DNA of 41,358 nucleotides from PZPK01 sp963974595 (lineage in GTDB: Bacteria > Pseudomonadota > Gammaproteobacteria > Pseudomonadales > Oleiphilaceae), in contig CAXBDA010000029.1 of assembly GCA_963974595.1 (NCBI GenBank), positions 1-41,358 on the forward strand, read 5' to 3'. The position numbers were made by a program, and so were the translations under genes. A model generated the notes under the pieces. It was not told the origin of the DNA, ran no database searches, and worked only from the letters and a program-made list of their open reading frames with translations. Below are positions 14,602 to 23,188 of the stretch, one piece after another. Numbering within the stretch: the stretch's first letter is position 1; each line of letters starts with the position of its first letter.

Positions 14602-17289
14602 ATGGAAGAACTACACCCGGAACTACGTGAAAATGTTCGGTTGCTTGGTGAATTGTTAGGCCAAAACATTAAAGAACATTTGGGTCAGGGCTTTCTCGAT
14701 AAGGTGGAAGCCATTCGTTCTACAGCGAAACTCGATAGAGAAGAGCTTTCTGGTGACGCAAGCCCGGAACTAGTCGGTTTGCTTAAAGATCTTGGTGATG
14801 ATGAAGTGTTTTTTGTTGCGCGAGCGTTTAATCAATTCCTCAATTTGGCAAACATTGCCGAGCAATACCATGGGGTACGTAGAAATCGTACCGATCAGGA
14901 AAGCGGCCTTGAAACCTTTGATGCGTTATTGGAGCGTCTAAAAAATAGCGGCAGCAGTAAAAACGATTTAGCGAGTTTATTAGACGATTTATCTATCGAG
15001 TTCGTGTTAACTGCACATCCGACTGAAGTCACTCGCCGCACCTTGATTATGAAATATGATGCGATGACGGAGTGCCTTGCCGCCAAAGACAGGCAGGATC
15101 TAAGTGAAAAAGAGCGCAAGGATATTCTGGAACGCTTGAATCGACTGGTCTGTGAAGCTTGGCATTCAGATGAAATCCGACAAGACCGACCTTCAGCCGT
15201 AGACGAAGCTAAATGGGGCTTTGCAGTGATTGAAAATAGCCTTTGGCAAGCCTTGCCCGCTTTCCTTAAAGAGTTTGATATTGCTTTGCAGGAAAAATTT
15301 GGCCATAGCATGCCACCGGACTTCAGCCCCATAAAGTTCACATCCTGGATGGGCGGTGATCGTGATGGCAATCCGAATGTTACCGCTTCACTTACCCAAG
15401 AAGTCTTAAGTCTAAGTCGTTGGATGGCGGCTGATCTATATCTTCGGGATATACGTGAACTCACCAATGAGCTTTCTATGTGGGATGCTTCAGAGGAACT
15501 GGTCAAAGCGGCATCGATTCATCGTGATGCATTTAAACGTAACCGTGATGAGCCTTATCGATTGATTTTAGCCAACGTAAGAAAACGCTTGCTGGCAACG
15601 ATGGATTGGTCGGCAAAATTAGCAAAAGGTGAATTAGCCGAACCCGGTGATGCGCTGTTAACAAACGAAGAGCTGCTTGAGCCTTTAATGATGTGCTATC
15701 GCTCGCTCATGGAAAAGGGTATGCACAGTGTTGCCAATGGCTTGTTGCTGGATACCATTCGACGTGCGAGCTGCTTTGGCTTGCCGTTACTCAAACTGGA
15801 TATCAGGCAAGACTCGGAACGCCATTTAAATGTGATGTCGGAATTAACCCAGTATTTGGGTTTAGGTGATTTCGCAACGTGGGAAGAGCAAGATAAACAA
15901 ACTTTTCTGATTAAAGAATTACAAAACAAACGCCCGCTGATTCCTCAAGTTTGGCCTTGTAGTGATGAAGTGAGAGAAGTGCTGGCGACTTGCAGCGTGG
16001 TCGCCGCGCAACCTGCTGAAGCCCTAGGTTCTTATGTGATATCGATGGCAAGTTTGCCGTCGGATGTCTTGACGGTAATTTTGCTGCTGAAAGAGTCGGG
16101 TATTGAACATAATATGGGGGTCGTTCCCTTATTTGAAACCTTGGATGACCTGTCAGGTGCAAACGATGCAATTGATGCGCTCTTATCCATTCCATGGTAT
16201 TTAGGCTATTGCAGTCAGGCGCAACAAGTCATGATTGGTTATTCTGATTCGGCCAAAGACGCAGGGCAGATGGCCGCGGCATGGGCGCAATATCAAGCAC
16301 AGGAATCTTTAGTGGCTGTGGCGACAAAGCATGCCGTGAAGCTGACTTTATTTCATGGCCGAGGCGGTACGGTTGGCCGCGGTGGTGGCCCCGCGAACAG
16401 AGCCATATTATCTCAGCCTCCCGGTTCAGTTGCCGGAAGTTTTCGAATAACAGAGCAAGGCGAAATGATTCGGTTTAAATTTGGTATGCCGACGGTGGCC
16501 AAGCAGAGTTTGAAGCTTTATTTAAATGCGGTCATTGAAGCTAGTTTGCTGCCGCCGCCAGAACCAAAACCTGAGTGGCGTGCCTTGATGAAAGAAATGA
16601 CCAATGACGCCTTAACGTCTTATCGAGCAACTGTCAGAGAAAATCCGGACTTTGTACCGTATTTTCGGTCTGTAACGCCTGAACAAGAGTTAGGAAAATT
16701 AGCTCTGGGCAGTCGTCCGGCAAGACGAAAAGCAACGGGGGGCGTGGAAAGTCTAAGAGCCATTCCCTGGATTTTTGCCTGGACGCAAATCCGCTTAATG
16801 CTACCGGCATGGCTCGGGAGCGATGAAGCCTTAAAGCGTGTTTTAAATTCTGACAAAGCGAAGGTTCTAGATGAAATGTTTGACGCGTGGCCTTTCTTCA
16901 AAACCCATATAGATATGTTGGAAATGGTCGTGGCCAAAGGTGATGCGCGTATTGCGCGTTACTATGATCAGCTATTAGTTGCAGAGCAATACAAGCCGCT
17001 AGGGCATACCTTGCGGCATCGCTTTCTAGATATGATCGACCGTGTTAATGAAGTCAAAAAACAGTCTCAGCTTCAAGTCGATAACCCGCAGCTTAGAGGC
17101 TCGTTAAATGTGAGAAACCCGTATACAGATCCCTTGCATTACTTACAGGCAGAGCTATTGAGGCGAGACCGTTTGGCTAATGAAAATCCAGAGGCGCCAG
17201 ACATGCCTTATGCGCGTAAAAATCGAGTGGAAATGGCCTTAAAAGTCACCATGGCAGGGATTGCTGCGGGTATTCGTAATACGGGTTGA
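14602..17289 (+). CDS. ppc: Phosphoenolpyruvate carboxylase
   Basis: Converts PEP and bicarbonate to oxaloacetate, refilling the citric acid cycle; a cytosolic tetramer in known cases. The 895 residues match the bacterial length (~880). Signature motifs are intact: VLTAHPTEVTRRT with the catalytic His (H139), GWMGGDRDGNP-type substrate loop (about 249-257), the glycine-rich FHGRGGTVGRGGGP loop (about 584-597), and the C-terminal RNTG that forms part of the allosteric aspartate site in family members. GAGG lies ~6 nt before the ATG. It stands alone, with a long AT-rich upstream region containing an FNR/ANR-type box, and is followed by a degenerate palindromic repeat unit. In pseudomonads ppc, adk, tsaB and rsmJ are also close together, as here. 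Confidence 0.98.
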   Translation: MEELHPELRENVRLLGELLGQNIKEHLGQGFLDKVEAIRSTAKLDREELSGDASPELVGLLKDLGDDEVFFVARAFNQFLNLANIAEQYHGVRRNRTDQESGLETFDALLERLKNSGSSKNDLASLLDDLSIEFVLTAHPTEVTRRTLIMKYDAMTECLAAKDRQDLSEKERKDILERLNRLVCEAWHSDEIRQDRPSAVDEAKWGFAVIENSLWQALPAFLKEFDIALQEKFGHSMPPDFSPIKFTSWMGGDRDGNPNVTASLTQEVLSLSRWMAADLYLRDIRELTNELSMWDASEELVKAASIHRDAFKRNRDEPYRLILANVRKRLLATMDWSAKLAKGELAEPGDALLTNEELLEPLMMCYRSLMEKGMHSVANGLLLDTIRRASCFGLPLLKLDIRQDSERHLNVMSELTQYLGLGDFATWEEQDKQTFLIKELQNKRPLIPQVWPCSDEVREVLATCSVVAAQPAEALGSYVISMASLPSDVLTVILLLKESGIEHNMGVVPLFETLDDLSGANDAIDALLSIPWYLGYCSQAQQVMIGYSDSAKDAGQMAAAWAQYQAQESLVAVATKHAVKLTLFHGRGGTVGRGGGPANRAILSQPPGSVAGSFRITEQGEMIRFKFGMPTVAKQSLKLYLNAVIEASLLPPPEPKPEWRALMKEMTNDALTSYRATVRENPDFVPYFRSVTPEQELGKLALGSRPARRKATGGVESLRAIPWIFAWTQIRLMLPAWLGSDEALKRVLNSDKAKVLDEMFDAWPFFKTHIDMLEMVVAKGDARIARYYDQLLVAEQYKPLGHTLRHRFLDMIDRVNEVKKQSQLQVDNPQLRGSLNVRNPYTDPLHYLQAELLRRDRLANENPEAPDMPYARKNRVEMALKVTMAGIAAGIRNTG

Positions 17290-17313
17290 TTTCACCTCTA
17301 TCCGTTTTTATTC

Positions 17314-17339
17314 GGGCGGACACACAGGTTAGCCTCTAC
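17314..17339 (-). repeat. Single degenerate unit of the GTAGGGGC repeat family
   Basis: Read on the minus strand this is GTAGAGGC...GTGTCCGCCC, one diverged unit of the palindromic family found at 1657, 9691 and 29685. It lacks an inverted partner and stands 25 bp after the ppc stop. Confidence 0.6.
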
Positions 17340-17472
17340 AAAACATTACGTGGTTTAACAAAATACTTAATAATATAAGGGCTTAATGTGAACGCTGGCA
17401 GTGCGAAAGATAGCAGAAGGGCTACACTTTAAAGGCAAACTTATGTCCACCTGTTTCAACGAGTAGAGTACC

Positions 17473-18879
17473 GTGCCAGTAGCCGCTAAATTAAGTCAGT
17501 TTATCAATCGAAAAGGTATTTTGTGCCAGCCTGTTCATCACCCACGCAGCCAAGACTTTGCGCAGGCGATTGAACAAGCCAGTGCTATCCCTGAATTATG
17601 TGCGAAATGTGTTGCACTTATTGACCGAACTGGCCCGGTAGTGGCTGTGATCCCCTTTTTGGCTGATTTAAATTTGGCGGTATTAAATCAAACCTTGGGT
17701 AGAAACTTTCAAACGCTTTCTAAAGAAATGACCAATAAATTATTTTCAGATTGTGAACCCGGTGCCTTTCCTGCTTTGGCGATGGCCTATGGTTTACCTG
17801 TGATTATTGATATTGATATGTTGGAAAATGAAACGGTTTTTTCAGCAAGCGGTTGTTCAAGTACCTTACTAAAAATCCCTGGCATGGCATTTCGTTTAGC
17901 CATGCGGGGTGCTGTGAAGGGGCATATTGCAGTATGGCCTGACCAGGTTGAAAAGTTGGCGGCTCCTGATCGCTCATCTGACACACCTAACACCTTAGAT
18001 AGCGTGACACGAAAATTACAACGCTTGCACCAGTTGCCTCCTATGCCAGAAACCGCAGTGCGAATTATGCACTTAACGTCAGACCCTGAGTCAGATGTTT
18101 TTCAACTGGCAGAGTTGATAGAACGTGACCCTAGTCTTACAGCGCAAGTAATGCGTTATGCGCGTTCTGCTTTGTTTGCTTATCGTGGCGAGCTTAGTTC
18201 TGTGAAAGATGCGGTGAATATAGTGCTTGGTTTCGACCGTGTTGCCCAACTTGCCATGGGTATTTCGGCTGCGAAGGCGTTTAATATTCCTCAAGATGGG
18301 CCTTTCGGTTTAACAAAATTCTGGCAACATGCTTTATATAATGCTGTGTTGTCGCAGGCTTTAGCGTTACTCGCGAACCCTGATTTATTAATTGATGATA
18401 AACAAGCGTATTTATCAGGTCTATTGCATAACTTTGGTTTACTGCTTTTAGGGCATTTATTTCCACCTGAATTTAAAATGCTTAATAGGCTTCGTGAAAC
18501 AAACCCCGACGCGAGCATGCAAGAAATAGAAGATCAAGTCTTCGGTATGGGGGGAGCACAAGATATTATCGCTATTGGCCATGCTCCAGTTGGCGCCAGT
18601 TTGTTAAAAATATGGGGGCTGCCAGAGACCAGTATTATGGTGGCTGCCAAGCATAACCATGCAAACTATTCCGGTGCGCATGATAACTATGTGAGTCTGG
18701 TGCAATTAGCGAATTATTATTTAGCACAGCATGGGGTAGGGGATGAACCGATTAATTATGAATCCGGCCCCTTGCTAGATAAGCTGGGTATTCAAGAAAG
18801 TCAGGCTCAGCAGCTAATGGAGGCCTGTATCGAACAGTGCCACAGCCTTGACGCGATGATTGCTAATATGGCGGCATAG
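17473..18879 (+). CDS. YbaK-like domain fused to an HDOD domain
   Basis: A 468-residue cytosolic protein with two parts. Residues about 1-160 resemble the YbaK/ProX aminoacyl-tRNA deacylase fold, with CEPGAFPALAMAYGLPVIID (95-114). Residues about 175-400 form an HDOD domain, with LHQLPPMPETAVRIMHLTSD and ERDPSLTAQVMRYARSALF; HDOD domains are metal-free relatives of HD phosphohydrolases, used as signalling scaffolds. The reaction, if any, is unknown: the deacylase part might only sense. The start is GTG at 17473; no better ATG is visible. It is a single gene between ppc and adk. A second HDOD gene without the YbaK part lies at 27365. Confidence 0.82.
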   Translation: MPVAAKLSQFINRKGILCQPVHHPRSQDFAQAIEQASAIPELCAKCVALIDRTGPVVAVIPFLADLNLAVLNQTLGRNFQTLSKEMTNKLFSDCEPGAFPALAMAYGLPVIIDIDMLENETVFSASGCSSTLLKIPGMAFRLAMRGAVKGHIAVWPDQVEKLAAPDRSSDTPNTLDSVTRKLQRLHQLPPMPETAVRIMHLTSDPESDVFQLAELIERDPSLTAQVMRYARSALFAYRGELSSVKDAVNIVLGFDRVAQLAMGISAAKAFNIPQDGPFGLTKFWQHALYNAVLSQALALLANPDLLIDDKQAYLSGLLHNFGLLLLGHLFPPEFKMLNRLRETNPDASMQEIEDQVFGMGGAQDIIAIGHAPVGASLLKIWGLPETSIMVAAKHNHANYSGAHDNYVSLVQLANYYLAQHGVGDEPINYESGPLLDKLGIQESQAQQLMEACIEQCHSLDAMIANMAA

Positions 18880-19292
18880 CGATTTATTTCAATGTGAAGC
18901 ACGTTGTTCTTTTTCTATCAAATTCTTGGTAGCGATTCTTCTTTTAATGGCTAAACTTAGCTAGTCTGGCTTGGCGGACTTTCACTTGCTGGCGCATGGA
19001 CGTATAATGCCGCGTTTTGCTTATCCATTTCTACGCATAATGGCGGTATCAATATTGAGTATTTAAGCAGCATAAAGTCTGGGAATATATTCTCTCTTAG
19101 CATGTCGATGATGATTCATTTATATGCTGTTTTATAAGGCCTTGAAAGCGCTTTGGTATCTGTGCTTTCGTTCTATAGGGCTTATTTGGCAAGTGTGATA
19201 AGGGCTTAACAAATCAAAAGAAAAGGTTCTATATATACCTTTTCTAACAACAGAATTTTCTTTTTATTTAAATTATCAGGAGCAATCCGTTT
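18880..19292. other. Gene-free stretch upstream of adk
   Basis: About 410 bp with no convincing gene on either strand. It contains a perfect -10 hexamer (19003-19008) and, close to adk, an 8-bp inverted repeat GAAAAGGT...ACCTTTTC at about 19221-19245. If transcription starts at the -10, adk has a leader of ~280 nt. Confidence 0.55.
18980..19008 (+). promoter_or_regulatory. Candidate adk promoter
   Basis: TATAAT at 19003-19008 is a perfect sigma-70 -10 box followed by a GC-rich discriminator (GCCGCG), a pattern of strongly expressed, growth-controlled promoters. A weak -35-like TTTCAC lies 17 bp upstream (18980-18985). No tRNA or other RNA gene follows, so adk is the nearest target. Confidence 0.5.
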
Positions 19293-19949
19293 ATGAAATT
19301 AATTTTATTAGGTGCACCAGGCGCTGGCAAAGGCACACAAGCCCAGTTTCTGACTGAAAAATATGGCATTCCACAAATATCAACCGGGGATATGTTAAGA
19401 GCGGCCGTTAAAGCAGGTTCGCCATTAGGCCTTAAAGTAAAAGAAGTGATGGCCTCGGGTGGTTTGGTGTCTGATGAAACCATTATCGAATTAATTGAAG
19501 AGCGAACAAAAGAAGAAGACTGTAAAGGTGGTTATCTTTTCGATGGTTTTCCACGGACTATTCCTCAAGCAGAAGCATTGAAGAAGCGTAATATCAATAT
19601 TGATGCGGTTGTTGAAATAAATGTACCTGACGAAGAAATTATAAAACGTCTAAGTGGTCGCCGTGTTCATGAGGCAAGTGGCCGTATTTATCATGTTGAT
19701 CACAATCCACCTACAGTACCGGGGAAAGATAATGAAACGGGTGATGCCTTGATCCAGCGTGAAGATGATCAAGAAGAAACAATCCGCAAACGTTTAGGGG
19801 TCTATCATTCACAAACATCCCCCTTGGTTGAATACTACTCTGCTGCCGCTGAAGAAGGCGGTGACAATGCACCTCGATATGTGATGGTGAACGGTGTTGG
19901 TGAAATGGCTGATATTCGCGCCCAGATCGTAACAGGCTTGGATGCATAG
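19293..19949 (+). CDS. adk: Adenylate kinase
   Basis: Catalyses ATP + AMP = 2 ADP in the cytosol, balancing the adenine nucleotide pool. The 218 residues match the long bacterial form. GAPGAGKGTQ (7-16) is the P-loop; STGDML (30-35) and FDGFPRT (81-87) contact AMP. The LID domain (about 122-160, RIYHVDHNPP) lacks the four zinc cysteines, as in other gammaproteobacteria, and is followed by REDD. AGGAG lies ~10 nt before the ATG. An intrinsic terminator follows at 20001-20032. Confidence 0.98.
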   Translation: MKLILLGAPGAGKGTQAQFLTEKYGIPQISTGDMLRAAVKAGSPLGLKVKEVMASGGLVSDETIIELIEERTKEEDCKGGYLFDGFPRTIPQAEALKKRNINIDAVVEINVPDEEIIKRLSGRRVHEASGRIYHVDHNPPTVPGKDNETGDALIQREDDQEETIRKRLGVYHSQTSPLVEYYSAAAEEGGDNAPRYVMVNGVGEMADIRAQIVTGLDA

Positions 19950-20000
19950 TTTGATGATAGTCTTGATGAATAGCTAGCGCGTTAATATTACGCGATGTAA

Positions 20001-20032
20001 ACCAGTCAGGCTCTCTTGGCTGGTATTTTTTT
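20001..20032 (+). terminator. Intrinsic terminator after adk
   Basis: The inverted repeat ACCAGTCAG...TTGGCTGGT forms a ~9-bp stem with two G-T pairs and a ~6-nt loop. It is followed by A and seven T. It lies between adk and tsaB, so tsaB needs its own promoter or read-through. Confidence 0.85.
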
Positions 20033-20050
20033 GCCTTAGTAAAAGACCTT

Positions 20051-20785
20051 ATGAAAACAATTCTTGCACTTGATAGTTCTTCTGAAAATTGCTCTGTTGC
20101 AGTGTCTCATCAACATCTGATGAGCCTGCGTTCTGAGCATGCCCCCAGAAAACACACGCAACTTATGTTACCGCTTATGAAGCAGGAATTAACAGAGCGA
20201 AGTTTGCAGTTAGATGACGTCGATGCCATCGCCTTTGGTGCGGGGCCGGGTTCATTTACCGGCATTAGAATCGCAGCGGGTGTTGCGCAGGGTTTGGCGT
20301 ATGGTTTAGATGTGCCTATTTATGCGATTTCAAATTTAAAAGCCCTGGCTTTACAAGGTTATCTCAAAGATAAGTCTCCTGTTGTCTTGGCGTGTACCGA
20401 TGCACGAATGGGCGAGGTATACTGGGGGCTTTTTAAGGTGTTTGAAGATCGTGTAGAAGAACAGGGGCTTCGGTTCACGCGTTACACCGTGACGGCTTTA
20501 ACCAAGGAACAAGTGAACTCGCCTGAATTGGTAAGCTTGCCAAGCGAATGTTTAGCTTTAGTGTCTAATGAGACGCTATCTGGAATCGGAAGCGGTATTG
20601 AATTATTAGATAGCTCGGTATTGCAACTTATCAGTAAGATTGATCCGAATGCACACGCAAATGCCGACACTATTGCCTTTCTTGCCGAAACCGCCATGTC
20701 TGAAGGTAAGCCCGGTGAGTTGAATAAAGCCTTACCAAGTTATGTAAGGGATACCGTGACCTGGAATAAACTTCCTGGTCGATAA
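20051..20785 (+). CDS. tsaB: tRNA threonylcarbamoyladenosine synthesis protein TsaB
   Basis: Part of the TsaBDE complex that makes the t6A37 modification on ANN-decoding tRNAs; TsaB is the non-catalytic partner that stabilises TsaD. The 244 residues show the ASKHA-fold start ILALDSSSENCSVAV (4-18), ...RKHTQLMLPLM (34-44), and the hallmark FGAGPGSFTGIRIAAGVAQG (62-81). The C-terminal half is variable, as usual. It follows adk after a terminator, the same order as in pseudomonads. No strong ribosome binding site is seen before the ATG. Confidence 0.96.
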   Translation: MKTILALDSSSENCSVAVSHQHLMSLRSEHAPRKHTQLMLPLMKQELTERSLQLDDVDAIAFGAGPGSFTGIRIAAGVAQGLAYGLDVPIYAISNLKALALQGYLKDKSPVVLACTDARMGEVYWGLFKVFEDRVEEQGLRFTRYTVTALTKEQVNSPELVSLPSECLALVSNETLSGIGSGIELLDSSVLQLISKIDPNAHANADTIAFLAETAMSEGKPGELNKALPSYVRDTVTWNKLPGR

Positions 20786-20814
20786 TCAGGTAAAGCTAAG
20801 CTGCTTAAATTATC

Positions 20815-20840
20815 CCAAGTGTTAACTTTGGTGATTTTTT
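20815..20840 (+). terminator. Weak terminator-like hairpin after tsaB
   Basis: CCAAGT and ACTTTGG form a short stem with one bulge around GTTA. A short spacer (TGA) and six T follow. It lies ~30 bp after the tsaB stop and ~80 bp before the next gene. Confidence 0.4.
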
Positions 20841-20920
20841 GAGCGGAAACGTTAATTTTAACTAGACTAAATATTACAGGTTTCACTACACTAAGAGTCT
20901 GTTTAACGGGGGCGTCCAAG

Positions 20921-21265
20921 ATGGATCTGTCTAATTCATTGCTAACATCAAGGTTTCAGTCACCGATACTGACACCTGCCAGTCAGGCTGAACGCCAGTC
21001 GAGGCTGCCTGCTCCTAATCAGCCGTCTACAGATAATAAAAATACGCCAGAGAATAAACAAACTCAAGATGACACTATTCGTGTTAATTCCGCTGAATTT
21101 ATCAAGAAGGGTGAAGCGGTCCAAGCTGAACGTTTTCAGCGCCTTAACTCGCTAGAAAGTGCACCGCTCAAAGGGCAGCAAGCTGTTAACTCTTACCAAC
21201 AAACGATTGACGCCGCCAAACAATATGAAGAAGGTGAGTTGGTCGGAATCGATTTATACATCTAA
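20921..21265 (+). CDS. Small hydrophilic protein of unknown function
   Basis: A 114-residue protein that I do not recognise by name. The first half is rich in Ser, Pro, Gln and Asn (about 15-50) and probably disordered. The second half looks helical, with QQAVNSYQQTIDAAKQYEEG followed by ELVGIDLYI at the C-terminus, a tail I associate with small conserved proteins in pseudomonad-type genomes. There is no signal peptide or membrane segment. It lies between tsaB and rsmJ, with 26 bp to the latter, so it is probably co-transcribed with rsmJ. No regulatory motif is clear. Confidence 0.65.
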   Translation: MDLSNSLLTSRFQSPILTPASQAERQSRLPAPNQPSTDNKNTPENKQTQDDTIRVNSAEFIKKGEAVQAERFQRLNSLESAPLKGQQAVNSYQQTIDAAKQYEEGELVGIDLYI

Positions 21266-21291
21266 TTATTGTTAATTCTAAGCCTGCTTTT

Positions 21292-22143
21292 ATGATTGCC
21301 ACACCTGTTTCTTATCCCCAAAACCTATCGACAAGTCTGTGTGTATTTGCTGCGGATGACTCTGTGTTGTCTGTCGCCAAACAATTTTCTGAACGTTTGC
21401 AGCTGTGTTTTTTTTCATACAAGGACCTGCCTGACCCTACTCAGTTGGAATTTCCTTTTGTCTTTGTCTACCAAGGTTTACTTGCAAATATTATACAAAC
21501 CGGTAAAGCCGCTCCTGGCCCTGTCACGGCCTCGTTTTTACAAGGCAAAACCAGCCACCGTTTAAAGTTTGGTGGTGGTAAGGGGCAAATGATCGCCAAG
21601 GCAGTCGGCCTCAATAGAGGGGTTTGTCCAAGTGTTTTAGATGCGACGGCAGGGCTGGCTCAGGATGCATTTGTCTTGGCATCCTTAGGCTGTCAATTGA
21701 CACTTCTGGAACGTTCACCCATCATTGCTGAATTGCTTCGTGTGGCTTTAAAAGAAAGTGAAACGAGTGATGTACGGGATATTACCGGTCGAATGAGTTT
21801 AAAGTCGGTTGATGCGTGCACATGGTTAACCGCTCAGACTGAAAAAGTTGCCGATGTGATCTACTTAGACCCGATGTACCCACATACTGATAAAACAGCC
21901 TTGGTTAAAAAGGAAATGCGGCTGTTTCACTCTTTAGTAGGTGAAACAACCGATGATGCCGAATTACTCGATATCGCCTTACAAAAAGCACGTTACCGTG
22001 TTGTGGTGAAGCGCCCAAGAAAAGGTGAGAGCATAAAAGGCCAGCAACCCGCGCACCAAATTCTTGGAAAAAGTTGCCGGTATGACATCTATCCGCTTCA
22101 ACGTCTAGAAAATATGAAAAACAGCGTCTCTCCTGATTCTTGA
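21292..22143 (+). CDS. rsmJ: 16S rRNA (guanine1516-N2)-methyltransferase RsmJ
   Basis: Methylates N2 of G1516 in 16S rRNA using S-adenosylmethionine. The 283 residues are slightly longer than E. coli RsmJ (~250). The SAM-binding motif LDATAGLAQDAFVLASLG (about 115-132) and LLERSP are followed by the family signature DPMYPHTDKTALVKKEMR (about 199-216), with the catalytic DPMYP. The C-terminal VVKRPRKGE is also typical. No clear ribosome binding site precedes the ATG; translation may couple to the small gene 26 bp upstream. Confidence 0.93.
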   Translation: MIATPVSYPQNLSTSLCVFAADDSVLSVAKQFSERLQLCFFSYKDLPDPTQLEFPFVFVYQGLLANIIQTGKAAPGPVTASFLQGKTSHRLKFGGGKGQMIAKAVGLNRGVCPSVLDATAGLAQDAFVLASLGCQLTLLERSPIIAELLRVALKESETSDVRDITGRMSLKSVDACTWLTAQTEKVADVIYLDPMYPHTDKTALVKKEMRLFHSLVGETTDDAELLDIALQKARYRVVVKRPRKGESIKGQQPAHQILGKSCRYDIYPLQRLENMKNSVSPDS

Positions 22144-22228
22144 AATTGCTGGCCCTGACTTTATTGAAGGGTCGAAGGGGCGAATCAAGCGTATATAAAA
22201 CTCAAGTAAACCACGTTAGGAAAGTGCT

Positions 22229-23122
22229 ATGAAACTAAACCCATTCAATCGAAAAATTGGTTTAGCGCTTGGCGGAGGCGCCGCAAAAGGCATTGCTCAT
22301 ATTGGTGTCCTCAAGGCGATGGAAGAAAATGGCTTAAAAATTGAGTATATATCAGGCACAAGCATTGGTGCTCTGGTTGCCAGTTATTATGCCTTTGGTA
22401 AAAGCATTGATACCTTAGAAGCAGTTTCTGCTGATATGAGCTTCTCTTCATTAATTGGTTTCAAACTCCAAAAGCAGGGTATTTTCTCAACGAAATCAAT
22501 CAAAGAAATGATCGAAAGAGATATTGGTGACGTTTGCATTGAGCAAGCGCGTATCCCCTTGGCTATTTGCGCGACCGACATTGCAACAGGCGAACAAGTG
22601 ACGCTCACAAAAGGTAAACTTGCTGATGCGGTCTGTGCATCGATGGCTGTACCGGGAGTGTTTATTCCCATTGAAATCCATGGCAGAACCCTAGTGGATG
22701 GGGGTATTACAGAAAATGTTCCCGTATCTGTTCTCGATAAAATGGGTGCCGGTATTACCATTGCGGTTAATTTGAATGGTTTTCCGCACTATCAAGAACC
22801 GAAAGACCTTATTGCTATTATGGGAAATGCCATCGATATCGCCATAGACCTGCGAACAAAAGAGCAGATAAGAAAAGCAGATTTAATTCTATCGATGGAT
22901 TTGGCTCACTTTAGTCGTTTGGGCAATGAAAAAGAGTTTAAAGAACTCATGACTTTGGGTTATGAAGGTATGAGTAAAAAGCTGAATCAGTATTTCTGGT
23001 ATAAAAGAACACGTTACTTCTTTTATCTTAAAAAAATACTCCTGCTTATTGCGCCAATCAAAGTGCCTGATGTCTTGAATTTACCCAAACTATTTAAAAA
23101 ATGGTCGTCTAAAAACGAGTAG
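22229..23122 (+). CDS. Patatin-like phospholipase family protein (RssA-type)
   Basis: A predicted serine lipid acyl hydrolase. The Ser-Asp dyad is visible: GTSIGALVAS (the GxSxG nucleophile elbow, Ser about 45) and DGGITENVPV (catalytic Asp about 155). The oxyanion-hole glycine loop is LGGGAAKGIAHIGVL (about 14-28). At 297 residues it matches the RssA/NTE-like short bacterial proteins. There is no signal peptide; a hydrophobic stretch near 265-280 (FYLKKILLLIAPIKV) might touch the membrane. The substrate is unknown. It stands alone between rsmJ and the GGDEF-EAL gene. Confidence 0.88.
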   Translation: MKLNPFNRKIGLALGGGAAKGIAHIGVLKAMEENGLKIEYISGTSIGALVASYYAFGKSIDTLEAVSADMSFSSLIGFKLQKQGIFSTKSIKEMIERDIGDVCIEQARIPLAICATDIATGEQVTLTKGKLADAVCASMAVPGVFIPIEIHGRTLVDGGITENVPVSVLDKMGAGITIAVNLNGFPHYQEPKDLIAIMGNAIDIAIDLRTKEQIRKADLILSMDLAHFSRLGNEKEFKELMTLGYEGMSKKLNQYFWYKRTRYFFYLKKILLLIAPIKVPDVLNLPKLFKKWSSKNE

Positions 23123-23188
23123 ATGAAGGCATTTATTCTAAAAAGTGATGTCGGAAGTTTCCTTGTAAAAAAAAGCTCACTTTAAAAA

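Noticed and set aside
18913..18923. A second TTC-flanked match to the pseudo-spacer (TATCAAAT) upstream of adk
   Set aside because: Only eight contiguous positions match and pairing stops there. An 11-base coincidence is expected at the level of a few percent in a window of this size, and no repression link to adk is evident.
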